Below, in pieces: positions 1 through 6,964 of a DNA stretch of 20,074 bases (its first letter is position 1; each line of letters starts with the position of its first letter). Source of the stretch: DATARH01 sp038228485 (GTDB taxonomy: Bacteria; Pseudomonadota; Alphaproteobacteria; ATCC43930; CGMCC-115725); assembly GCA_038228485.1 (NCBI GenBank), contig JBBRPG010000063.1, positions 1 to 20,074 on the forward strand, written 5' to 3'. The notes beneath the pieces are model-generated. The model saw only the letters and a list, made by a program, of their open reading frames with translations, did not search any database and was not told the DNA's origin. Both the position numbers and the translations under genes were made by a program.

Positions 1-2499
1 AGCGTGCCGTTCTGGATCGAGCCGCCGCTCCACGTCAGCGGCCCCGTGGTCTGCGCCGTCGCGCCGCGGTCGAGCGTGCCGCCCGACACCGCCAGCGTAC
101 CCGTCGTCGCCCCCAACGTCCCCGCCCCGGAGAGCTGCAGCACCCCGGCCGCCACGGTCGGTCAGCGCCCCCGCGCCGCCCAGCACCGCGTTCACCGTGC
201 CGGCCTGCACCCCAAACGCGGAGGCGTTGAGCGCGCCGTTCCGGATCGTGCCGCTGCTCAGCGTCAGCGGCCCCGTGGTCTGCGCCGTCGCGCCGAGGTC
301 GAGCGTGCCGCCCGACACCGCCAGCGCCCCCGTCGCCGCGCCCAGCGTTCCCGCGCCGGACAGCTGCAGCACCCCGGCCGCCACCGTCGTGCCGCCGGTG
401 TAGGAATTGCTCGCGGTTAGTATCGTGGTGCCCGGCCCCATCTGCACGAAGGAGCCGCTGCCCGAAATCGTCCCGCTGGAAACGTAGGTGTCGGAGCGGT
501 TGACCGCCAAAATACCGTTGTCGGCGATGTTGCCGGTGATCGACCCGCTCGTGCCGCCATTGCCCAGCTGCAAGGCGCCGGCCGCAATCGTCCAGTTCTG
601 ATTGCTCGCGCCTGTGGCGACCCAGGTCCCGCCCACGACGTTGAACGTCGAGAACCCGGTGTACTGTGTGCCGAGCGAGCTCAGGTTAAACGCGCCGGTG
701 CCCGTGCCGCCGAGCTGGAAGATGTCGTTGCCGACCCCCAGCACGTTGCCGACGATGGCAAAGCCCGGCCCCAGGGTCAGGGTGTTGATCCCGGAATCGA
801 ACTTGATCGCGGTGCCGCCCCCGCCGGTGATCGCGCCCGAATTGAAGATGCTTACCGACGGCGTGCTCAGCAGCTGGATGCCGACGCCGCCGGCCGAGAT
901 CGTGCCGGTGTTGGTGATGCCGCCGGCAAAGGTGGAAACGCCGCCGAACGTGAGGGTGCCGACATTGATGCCGGGACCGCCCGCCAAGATCGTGCCGCTA
1001 TTGCTGATGTTGCCCGAGAAGGTTGTGGCGCCGGCGACGACAATGCCGCTGCCGCCGGCCGAGATCGTGCCGCTGTTGGCGAGGTCGCCGGAGAAGGTCG
1101 ATACCACAATGACGGCAAGACCGGCGCCGCCGGCCGAGATCGTGCCGCTGTTGGCGATGCCGCCGGAGAAGGCCGATATGCTGGAGGCGGCAATAGCCGC
1201 GGCGCCGGCCGAGACTGTGCCGCTATTGGCAATGCCGCCGGAGAAGGTCGAGATGGTGTTGACGAAAATGCCGTCGTGGGTGGCGCCGGCCGAGATCGTG
1301 CCGCTGTTCGCGACGCCGCCCGTGAAGGTCGAGACGGTCAGTATGGACACACCGGTATTGCTGGCGATGATCCCCCCGCTGTTGATGAGTCCTCCGGAAA
1401 ACGCAGAGACGTTGCTCACGGCAACGCCGCCCGTGCCTGAAAGCGTGCCGCTGTTGGAAATGCCGCCGGTAAACACGGTGCTGGAAACGGCGATGGCGTC
1501 GCCGCTGGCCGAGATCGAGCCGATGTTGGTAATCCCGCCCGAAAATGTCGCGTAGTTGGCGACGGAAACGCCGGCCTGGGCGCCGCCGGTGGCTGAAATC
1601 GTGCCGCTGTTGGTGAGGCCGCCCAGGAAGGTGGTGCCGAAAACCAGCCGGATGCCGCTCAAACCCGACGAGATCGTGCCGCTATTGGTGAGGCCGCCGA
1701 CGACGGTCGAGACACCGTTGATCAGCAAGCCGTCGCGGGGGCCGGATATCGTGCCGCTATTGGTAATGCCGCCCGAGACGAACGAATCGGCGTTGAGGAT
1801 GATGCCGGTGGCCCCGCTCGAGATGGTGCCGCTGTTGAGAAGGCCGCCGGAGAAATTCACCAGAAAACTTGCCCGGATGGCGGTCTGTCCCGCGGCGATC
1901 CTGCCGCTGTTGGTGAGGCCGCCCGAGAAGGTGGTGATGTTGTTCACGAATACGCCGAGCGTACCCGCGGTAATCGTGCCGCTGTTGGCGATACCCCCCG
2001 AGAAGTTCGAAATTGTACTGGCTTCAATGCCCTGACGGGTTGTCGCGGAAACTGTGCCGCTATTGCTGATGCCGCCGCCGAATGTCGGGACATTGAAGAC
2101 TGCCACCGCGTTGGCGCGCGGGCTCTGGATTGTGCCGGTGTTCGAAATGCCGCCCGCCACCGAGGCGGTGCCGGAAACGTTAAGTACCGTCCCGGCGGTG
2201 ACATTGCCCGACATCGCGCCGGCATTGGTAATGCCGCCGGTGAAAGTCCCTTGGCTGATGCTGACCACGACCCCGGGACGGGCCCTGGCGATCGTGCCCG
2301 TGTTGATGACGCTGCCGCCGATGCTGACCGCGCCGGAGGCGACCGTGACGCCGGTATGGGCGCCGGCAATCGTGACGTTGCCCGCCGTTGAGGCGTTGAT
2401 CGAAAAGTTGGATTGCGCGCGCGCCGGGCTCCCCATGCCCGCCAGCAAGGCCACGACCGACGTGGTCATCAAAAGATCGCGGAACTTCGGCGCTTCCAC
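1..2499 (-). CDS. Autotransporter-type adhesin, passenger region (3' end outside window)
   Basis: Large secreted or surface protein of the autotransporter/haemagglutinin kind; only the N-terminal ~830 codons are here and any beta-barrel translocator would lie beyond base 1. The start is GTG at 2499, because an AGGAG ribosome site lies 8 bases upstream and an in-frame TAG directly precedes the GTG. Residues 1-28 form a signal peptide (Lys/Arg n-region, Leu/Val/Ala core, cleavage after A-R-A before Gln29). Roughly 2245-895 encodes 18 imperfect repeats of 24-31 residues around F-S-G-G-I-x-N-S-G-T-I-S-A, typical of beta-helical passengers. Positions ~450-340 encode a passenger-associated repeat (T-I-L-T-A-S-N-S-Y-T-G-G-T-T-V-A-A-G). 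A second copy follows at ~160-35 but is in another frame, with the break at about 156-162. No substrate or receptor can be named. The next gene upstream encodes a glycosyltransferase/sulfotransferase protein. Confidence 0.85.
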   Translation of the reverse strand, partial: MEAPKFRDLLMTTSVVALLAGMGSPARAQSNFSINASTAGNVTIAGAHTGVTVASGAVSIGGSVINTGTIARARPGVVVSISQGTFTGGITNAGAMSGNVTAGTVLNVSGTASVAGGISNTGTIQSPRANAVAVFNVPTFGGGISNSGTVSATTRQGIEASTISNFSGGIANSGTITAGTLGVFVNNITTFSGGLTNSGRIAAGQTAIRASFLVNFSGGLLNSGTISSGATGIILNADSFVSGGITNSGTISGPRDGLLINGVSTVVGGLTNSGTISSGLSGIRLVFGTTFLGGLTNSGTISATGGAQAGVSVANYATFSGGITNIGSISASGDAIAVSSTVFTGGISNSGTLSGTGGVAVSNVSAFSGGLINSGGIIASNTGVSILTVSTFTGGVANSGTISAGATHDGIFVNTISTFSGGIANSGTVSAGAAAIAASSISAFSGGIANSGTISAGGAGLAVIVVSTFSGDLANSGTISAGGSGIVVAGATTFSGNISNSGTILAGGPGINVGTLTFGGVSTFAGGITNTGTISAGGVGIQLLSTPSVSIFNSGAITGGGGTAIKFDSGINTLTLGPGFAIVGNVLGVGNDIFQLGGTGTGAFNLSSLGTQYTGFSTFNVVGGTWVATGASNQNWTIAAGALQLGNGGTSGSITGNIADNGILAVNRSDTYVSSGTISGSGSFVQMGPGTTILTASNSYTGGTTVAAGVLQLSGAGTLGAATGALAVSGGTLDLGATAQTTGPLTLSSGTIRNGALNASAFGVQAGTVNAVLGGAGALTDRGGRGAAALRGGDVGGDDGYAGGVGRHARPRRDGADHGAADVERRLDPERHA
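36..385 (-). repeat. Two near-identical passenger-repeat cassettes about 200 bp apart
   Basis: The stretches 36-155 and ~236-385 are near copies. Both contain the coding for V-A-A-G-V-L-Q-L-S-G-A-G-T-L-G followed by L-A-V-S-G-G-T-L-D and A-T-A-Q-T-T-G-P-L-T. The two copies are read in different frames because the linker between them is shortened at 156-162. Such long near-identical direct repeats are prone to recombination and to assembly collapse. Confidence 0.7.
895..2245 (-). repeat. 18 tandem ~75-bp coding repeats in the adhesin
   Basis: Eighteen successive units with a spacing of roughly 72-85 bases. Each encodes a variant of (F/V)-(S/T/A)-G-G-(I/L)-x-N-(S/T)-G-(T/A)-(I/L/V)-S followed by a variable linker. 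On the plus strand the recurring core is seen as 'gtgccgctgttggcgatgcc'. The copies differ at many third positions and in their linkers, so this is an old, diverged coding repeat rather than a recent expansion. It is not CRISPR: there is no constant repeat length and no unique spacers. Confidence 0.85.
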
Positions 2500-2611
2500 C
2501 TAATGCGCTCCTATGCCTATGCCCCGCGCATCTGCGGAGGAGACAAGGTTCGGACGCTCCAGTGACGGCCACCCCCGGGCCAGGCCCCTCGGGGAAAGCG
2601 ATTTTGTGTTA

Positions 2612-2641
2612 ATCATATATGCTAATAACGCGATTTGACAG
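2612..2641 (-). promoter_or_regulatory. Possible housekeeping promoter of the adhesin gene
   Basis: On the minus strand CTGTCA (2636-2641) and TATGAT (2612-2617) are separated by 18 bases. They lie inside the only AT-rich island of the 181-base gap between the sulfotransferase stop and the adhesin start. This would give a leader of about 100 nt. The -10 matches five of six consensus bases and the -35 four of six. The placement is plausible but not tested. Confidence 0.4.
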
Positions 2642-2680
2642 CAGGCTTCCCGCGCCAAGGGATAGAAAAACCGAGCCAAC

Positions 2681-3431
2681 CTAACCGAGCGCGGCGAGGA
2701 GCGGCGCGAGCTCGTTTTCGTAGACTCGCCAGCGGCCGACAGCGCTCTGGTAGATCGGCCGGCGTACCTGGGTGGCGCTGGCGGTTCTGACCGGCCGCTT
2801 CGTCTCGTGAAACGCAAGGCAGCGGTCGTCCCACGGCAGACCGCAATACGCGACGAGCCGCCGCGCCTGCGTTTCGAGGTCGGCGACAACCTCTTCGTAG
2901 CGCATGTCGAGCATCGCCCCGGCGGGCAGCACGCGGCGCCAATGCGCCATCAGACGCTCGTAGCGCTTGTAGTAGCGGCCGAGCTCGCCGGGATCGTAGG
3001 TATGGACCTGCTCATCGGAAAACAGCTTCGAAAAGCATGACAAGCAGGTATCGACGGGATCGCGCACGCAGTGCACGATCTTCGCGTTGGGCAAGGCGAG
3101 ATGGATGAGCCCGGCATAGTAATAGTTCGACGGCATCTTGTCGGTCACGCGCTCGCCGTCCGGCGCGAGCTTGCGCACCGCGGCCACATAACCCGCGCCG
3201 ACCGCCCGTAACGAAGCGGTATCGAGCGCCGCCATAAATTCAGGGTAGGACGCCGGTTTGCCCTCCTGTCCGCGGACGATGTCGGTGAGCGTCTTCAGCT
3301 CGCCCGCGCCATGCACCGCGGGGTGGCTCAACCAGCGTCGTTCCTGAGCGCGGCATGCCGATCACGAAGATCGGCATTGGCGAGGGATCGCCGCCGCCGG
3401 ACTTGGCCCGGATCAGGCCGCGCGTGAACAC
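2681..3431 (-). pseudogene. Sulfotransferase domain, frame-broken 3' end of the TPR-glycosyltransferase gene
   Basis: PAPS-dependent sulfotransferase domain, expected to transfer sulfate from PAPS to a sugar or protein hydroxyl. It is split over two frames. The first part (3431 down to about 3332) carries the 5'-phosphosulfate loop P-I-F-V-I-G-M-P-R-S-G-T-T-L-V-E. The second (3331-2681) carries the 3'-phosphate-binding stretch I-V-H-C-V-R-D-P-V-D-T-C-L-S-C-F and the conserved C-terminal W-R-x-Y-E. The expected ...L-V-E-Q-I-L-S-S-H-P-A-V... is reduced at about 3332 to GTTGAG|CCACCCC, consistent with a 14-base deletion between two GAGC copies. No good start codon with a ribosome site exists here; the domain is the natural continuation of the TPR protein upstream. 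The TAG stop is at 2681-2683. Confidence 0.75.
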
Positions 3432-3984
3432 CGCCTCGATCCGCTCGAACAGAGCGAGAGCGGCGTCTCGTCATAGGAAATCATCGTGCGCTTTGCCGCG
3501 TTCCCGGCGCGCAGGCAAGCGAACGAGCGGGGGTAATCCTTCAGGTCGGAATAGGCTTTGCCGAGCGCGAAATCGAGCTGCATCCGGTCGATTTTCGCGA
3601 GCCCTTCAGTCTTTGCCGCGAGCGCCTCCATCGCCGCGAGATGCGGGTCGCCGGGCGTGAAAATCTTCGAGTCCGCCAGGTTGACGTAGATGCCCGAGAG
3701 CTCCGGATCGAGGCGGAGCGCGTCGAGATAGGCCGCATGCGCCTCTTGCAGACGGCCGACCTCCTTGAGCGCGTTGCCCATATTGTTGTAGGCGTCGGCG
3801 AGGTCTGGCTGGAGGGCAAGCGCGCGGCGGTAATGGGCGATCGCCGCGTCAGGATGGCCCCGTTCGATCGCGACGCGGCCCATCAAGTTGACGGCGTCGG
3901 GGTTGTCCGCGTTCAGCGCCAGCGCCTGCTCGACCGCCGCGGCCGCTTCCTCGATCTTGTGTTGGCCGACGAGGAGCTGGCGTA
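3413..3984 (-). pseudogene. TPR segment, out-of-frame continuation of the TPR-glycosyltransferase gene
   Basis: From about 3982 downward, the frame shifted by one base from the upstream gene continues the TPR array without interruption (Q-L-L-V-G-Q-H-K-I-E-E-A-A...). It runs on with canonical TPR helices (A-I-A-H-Y-R-R-A-L-A-L-Q-P-D-L-A-D-A-Y-N) and the linker usually found before a TPR-fused sulfotransferase (Y-V-N-L-A-D-S-K-I-F-T-P-G-D-P, then K-A-Y-S-D-L-K-D-Y-P-R-S-F). The frame breaks again at about 3456, after M-I-S-Y-D-E-T-P-L, where the sulfotransferase frame (A-L-F-E-R-I-E-A-V-F-T-R-G-L) takes over. As it stands this frame ends at a stop at 3413. The first in-frame ATG is at 3886, with no clear ribosome site, so independent translation is doubtful. 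Confidence 0.7.
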
Positions 3985-6435
3985 GTGGATGTGAAGCTTA
4001 TCGAGCCGCGGCTCGATCACGAGCGCGCGGCGCAACAGGTCGGCGGCCTCGTCGAGCCGGGCGAGCTCCTTGACCGCCAGCGCCAGATTGTCGAGCGTCT
4101 CGGGATCGTTGGGCTTGCGCTTCAGCGCCTCGCGGTAGGCCGCTTCGGCTTCCTCCGGACGCCCCAATTCGCGCAGGCAAGTGCCGAGATTGTTCCAGGC
4201 ATCGACAAACTCGGGCTGCAATTCGAGCGCGCGGCGATAGGCCGGCTCGGCTTCGGCAAAGCGCTTCAACCGTTGCAGCGCGTTGCCGCGGTTGCTGTGC
4301 GCCTGGACAAAATCGTCCTGCAGCGCCAGCGCGCGGTCGTAATGATCGACCGCTTCCTCGAACCTGCCCTGGTCGAACAGCGCGATGCCGAGATTGCTCA
4401 GCGCGCCGGGGTAGTCCGGATTGAGCTCGAGTGCGCGCCGGCCGGCGGCGATCGCCTCATCGGTTCGGCCGGCCATGCGGCACATCTCACCAAGATTGGC
4501 GTGGTAGAGCGCCACGTCCGGGTCCAGTGAAACGGCGTGACGCAAATGCTCGATCGCTTCGTCGAGCTTGCCCGATTGATGGGCGACAAGGCCAAGGGTG
4601 TGGACCGCCTCGGCGTTGTCGGGCTCGGCGGCGAGCGCGCGCCGGGCGAGCTCGTCGGCGTCGCCCAGGAACCCGTGGCGGCGCTTCTGCTCGGCCAGGA
4701 TCAATGCCTCGCCGGGGTGTGCTATTTGCGCCGGCGCGAGCACCGGCGAGCCGGCATGCGCGGCTTCCGCCGCCATGATCGCCGCGGCCCGCGCCGCCCG
4801 CCGCTCGCCGTCGGCCTTGAACGGCGTCAGCGGGAAGGCGTCGCCGTTCGCGACCCGTGCGAGCTCCGCCGTCATGCGGGTTATGACATCGGCCCAGCCC
4901 TCGCGCTTTTGCTGACGGAACAGCCGCATCGTCGGATACCAGGGATTGTCCTCCCGGTTGAGCATCCAGCGCCAATCAGTCACCCACGGCAGCAAGACCC
5001 ACACCGGCTTGCCGAGCGCGCCCGCAAGATGGGCGACCGACGTGTCGACCGTGATCACCAGATCGAGCGCCGCGACGGCCGCCGCGGTCTGGACGAAATC
5101 GTCAAGCTGCGGCGACAGATCGCCAATCGGGTTGTCGCGGCGTTGCAGCTGGGCAAGATCGGCGGCGCGCGGGCCGACTTGGAGACTGGCGAACGAGGCG
5201 CCGGGAACGGCGAAGAGCGGCGCCAGCAGGGACAGGTCGACCGAGCGGCGGACATCGTTGGCGTGCTCGGGGTTGCCCGCCCAGACCACGCCGATCTTGA
5301 CCCCCTTCATCGTCGCCAGCCGCTTTTGCCAGCGTTGCCGCGCCGCCACCGGCACGCGCAGATAAGGCACATCGGCGGGGATGGTTTCGAGCCGCGTCTT
5401 GAACAGGCGCGGCAAGCTCAGCAGCACGGCATCGCAATCGTAGGGCGCAGGGTCGCCGCGATCTCCCAGCACGGCGACGCCGGGCAGGCTCTCGCGCAGC
5501 AGCGTCACCAGCTGCTGGTGTACGCGCAAGGTGACGCTGCCGGCGCCAGCGGCCAGCGGCGCGATGTAGCGCGCGAACTGCACCGCGTCACCGAACCCCT
5601 GCTCGGCCTGGACATAGATGTGCTTGCCGGCAAGGTCTTCGCCTTGCCACGGCCGCTCGGGAAAGCGCGGGCCGGTGCGCTCCGTCGAGCGCAGCCGCCA
5701 CTCGTATTCGTCCCAGCCTTCGCCGTAATCGCCGCGCATCAGCAACAAGATGCCGAGGCCGGAGTGCGCATTGGCATGGTGCGGCGACAAGGCGATGGCA
5801 TGGCGCAAAACCGCGATGCCGTCGTCGAACTCACCGCTGTGGTGCAGCGTCGTGCCGAGGTTGGCCAAGGCGTCGGCATAGTCGGGCCTGAGCTCGAGCG
5901 CGCGGCGATAGGCGGCGACCGCCTCCTCGAACCGTCGCAAGCCGTGCAGCGCGTTGCCGAGACTGTTGTGGGCTTCGGCGAAGTCGGGCTTGGCCGCGAT
6001 CGCCTGCCGATGGGCGCGGGCGGCCGCTTCATAATCCTTCAGCTCGTAGAGCGCCGCGCCGAGATTGCCCAGCGCCATTGCCATTTGCGGATCGATCGCG
6101 AGGGCGCGCCGCGCCGCGTCGGCGGCGAGGCGAGGACGCCCCGCCAGCCGCAGCATCTCGCCGAGATTGGCGTGAAACAGCGCGGTCTGCGGCGCGAGTT
6201 CGGTCGCCCGCTGCACATGTTCGATCGCCTCGCCGAGCTTGCCGTTCTGGTGCGCGATGAGGCCGAGCAGATGCTCCGCTTCCGGCGTGTTCGGCTGCGC
6301 CTCGATCACCCGGCGGCAAAGCGCCTCCGCCTCCGGCAATCGGCCTTCGTTGCGGCAGCGATCGGCCAGCGCCAGCGCTTCACCCAGCGACATCAGCGAC
6401 GGTGGCGCACCTTCCTGGGGCTCGATCTGGCTCAC
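3913..6435 (-). CDS. TPR - family 9-like glycosyltransferase - TPR protein (N-terminal part of a larger broken gene)
   Basis: Cytoplasmic TPR protein with a glycosyltransferase domain. TPR repeats fill residues ~15-240 (for example A-E-A-H-N-S-L-G-N-A-L). A heptosyltransferase-like (GT9-type) domain covers ~260-540, with I-G-V-V-W-A-G-N-P-E-H and the nucleotide-sugar site motif D-L-V-I-T-V-D-T-S-V-A-H-L-A-G-A-L-G-K-P-V-W. A second TPR array runs from ~580 to the end. The second array resembles the first closely (L-G-L-I-A-H-Q-N-G-K-L against L-G-L-V-A-H-Q-S-G-K-L; H-A-N-L-G-E-M in both), pointing to an internal module duplication. The start is GTG at 6435; the ribosome site is weak. After L-H-I-H-Y-A (about 3983) the frame is lost through what looks like one missing C, so the last ~20 residues (S-R-K-R-P-R-R-S-S) are not native. 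The intact ancestor would have been about 1,250 residues ending in a sulfotransferase. Confidence 0.85.
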   Translation of the reverse strand: MSQIEPQEGAPPSLMSLGEALALADRCRNEGRLPEAEALCRRVIEAQPNTPEAEHLLGLIAHQNGKLGEAIEHVQRATELAPQTALFHANLGEMLRLAGRPRLAADAARRALAIDPQMAMALGNLGAALYELKDYEAAARAHRQAIAAKPDFAEAHNSLGNALHGLRRFEEAVAAYRRALELRPDYADALANLGTTLHHSGEFDDGIAVLRHAIALSPHHANAHSGLGILLLMRGDYGEGWDEYEWRLRSTERTGPRFPERPWQGEDLAGKHIYVQAEQGFGDAVQFARYIAPLAAGAGSVTLRVHQQLVTLLRESLPGVAVLGDRGDPAPYDCDAVLLSLPRLFKTRLETIPADVPYLRVPVAARQRWQKRLATMKGVKIGVVWAGNPEHANDVRRSVDLSLLAPLFAVPGASFASLQVGPRAADLAQLQRRDNPIGDLSPQLDDFVQTAAAVAALDLVITVDTSVAHLAGALGKPVWVLLPWVTDWRWMLNREDNPWYPTMRLFRQQKREGWADVITRMTAELARVANGDAFPLTPFKADGERRAARAAAIMAAEAAHAGSPVLAPAQIAHPGEALILAEQKRRHGFLGDADELARRALAAEPDNAEAVHTLGLVAHQSGKLDEAIEHLRHAVSLDPDVALYHANLGEMCRMAGRTDEAIAAGRRALELNPDYPGALSNLGIALFDQGRFEEAVDHYDRALALQDDFVQAHSNRGNALQRLKRFAEAEPAYRRALELQPEFVDAWNNLGTCLRELGRPEEAEAAYREALKRKPNDPETLDNLALAVKELARLDEAADLLRRALVIEPRLDKLHIHYASSSSANTRSRKRPRRSSRRWR

Positions 6436-6629
6436 GATCGTCTCGACATCGGCGTGCTCGAATCCTGACCGCGGCCCGAGCCGCTTCAGGGGAAATCAAC
6501 TTCGGCCGGCACCGGCTCTCGGCCCATAACCGCATTGAACCCGTCTCCGCCCCCGAAACAAGTTTTTTGGCCTCTGCCAGCCCTGTCGCGGGCCGAGGTT
6601 CGGGGGCCGCAATTCATCTTGGATGCGAC

Positions 6630-6654
6630 GGAACCCTGGCCCGCGTCTTGCGTT
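6630..6654 (+). promoter_or_regulatory. EcfG-type general stress promoter for the 58-aa protein
   Basis: GGAAC at 6630-6634, then 16 bases, then CGTT at 6651-6654. This is an exact match to the published EcfG consensus of alphaproteobacteria (GGAAC-N16/17-CGTT). It lies 35 bases before the ATG at 6689, with an AAAGGA ribosome site in between. Transcription would begin near 6661. Confidence 0.75.
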
Positions 6655-6688
6655 GAACGAACGCGTCGGTACGAAAGGACTCCCCCAG

Positions 6689-6865
6689 ATGGATCAGGCC
6701 CAGAAATTACGCGATCTCGCCAGCTGGTATCGCGAGTTCGCCGATCGGGCGGAGAATCCCGCGATCTGGGATGCGCGGCTGCGCACCGCCGAGGACCTTG
6801 AGCGCGAGGCGGAGCAGCTGGAAAGCCGGCAGGGGCGTCACCGCGAAAGCGAGCTGACCTTATAA
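6689..6865 (+). CDS. Small conserved-type hypothetical protein (58 aa)
   Basis: A 58-residue, charged, probably all-helical soluble protein (M-D-Q-A-Q-K-L-R-D-L-A-S-W-Y-R-E-F-A), with no signal peptide or membrane segment. The ATG at 6689 is chosen over upstream in-frame starts because AAAGGA sits 10 bases before it and the upstream starts lie inside or before the promoter. The layout W-Y-R-E-F-A...W-(D/E)-A-R-L-R-T-A-E-D-L resembles short uncharacterised proteins I recall from Rhizobiales genomes. The function is unknown; the EcfG-type promoter suggests expression in stress or stationary phase. The coding sequence is in good frame with a stop at 6863-6865. The next gene starts 99 bases later. 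Confidence 0.7.
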   Translation: MDQAQKLRDLASWYREFADRAENPAIWDARLRTAEDLEREAEQLESRQGRHRESELTL

Positions 6866-6964
6866 CGCAGCCTGCGCCTGGTTCCGGCCGCTTGTCTTTC
6901 CACATATCTTGAAGTCTGACGGCGGGCCGGCTCGGCCCTCCCGGTTTAATCCGGAGAAGGCCGC

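Noticed and set aside
895..2245. Regular ~75-bp repeats that could suggest a CRISPR array or satellite DNA
   Set aside because: They translate on the minus strand into a consistent diverged beta-helix repeat in one open frame behind a signal peptide. There is no constant repeat with unique spacers.
602..2503. Proline-rich plus-strand open frames with a repeated P-P-E-K-V motif
   Set aside because: This is the reverse of the adhesin repeats. The minus-strand reading has a start codon, ribosome site and signal peptide; the plus reading has none of these.
2627..2650. EcfG-like promoter before the adhesin (GGAAG-N15-CGTT, minus strand)
   Set aside because: It has one mismatch in the -35 and a spacer one base too short. 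A sigma70-like site overlaps and fits better.
4537..6468. Long open frame on the plus strand opposite the TPR-glycosyltransferase gene (about 640 codons)
   Set aside because: The translation is Arg/Gly/Asp/His-rich without recognisable domains, while the minus strand has clear TPR and GT9 motifs. It is an antisense shadow caused by high GC.
6872..6892. EcfG-like promoter on the minus strand (GGAAC ... CGTT)
   Set aside because: The spacer is only 13 bases and no minus-strand gene follows at a sensible distance.
6924..6938. GGGCCG-GCT-CGGCCC hairpin as a terminator after the 58-aa gene
   Set aside because: The stem is short and no T tract follows. It lies just before the permease ribosome site, so a leader stem is as likely.
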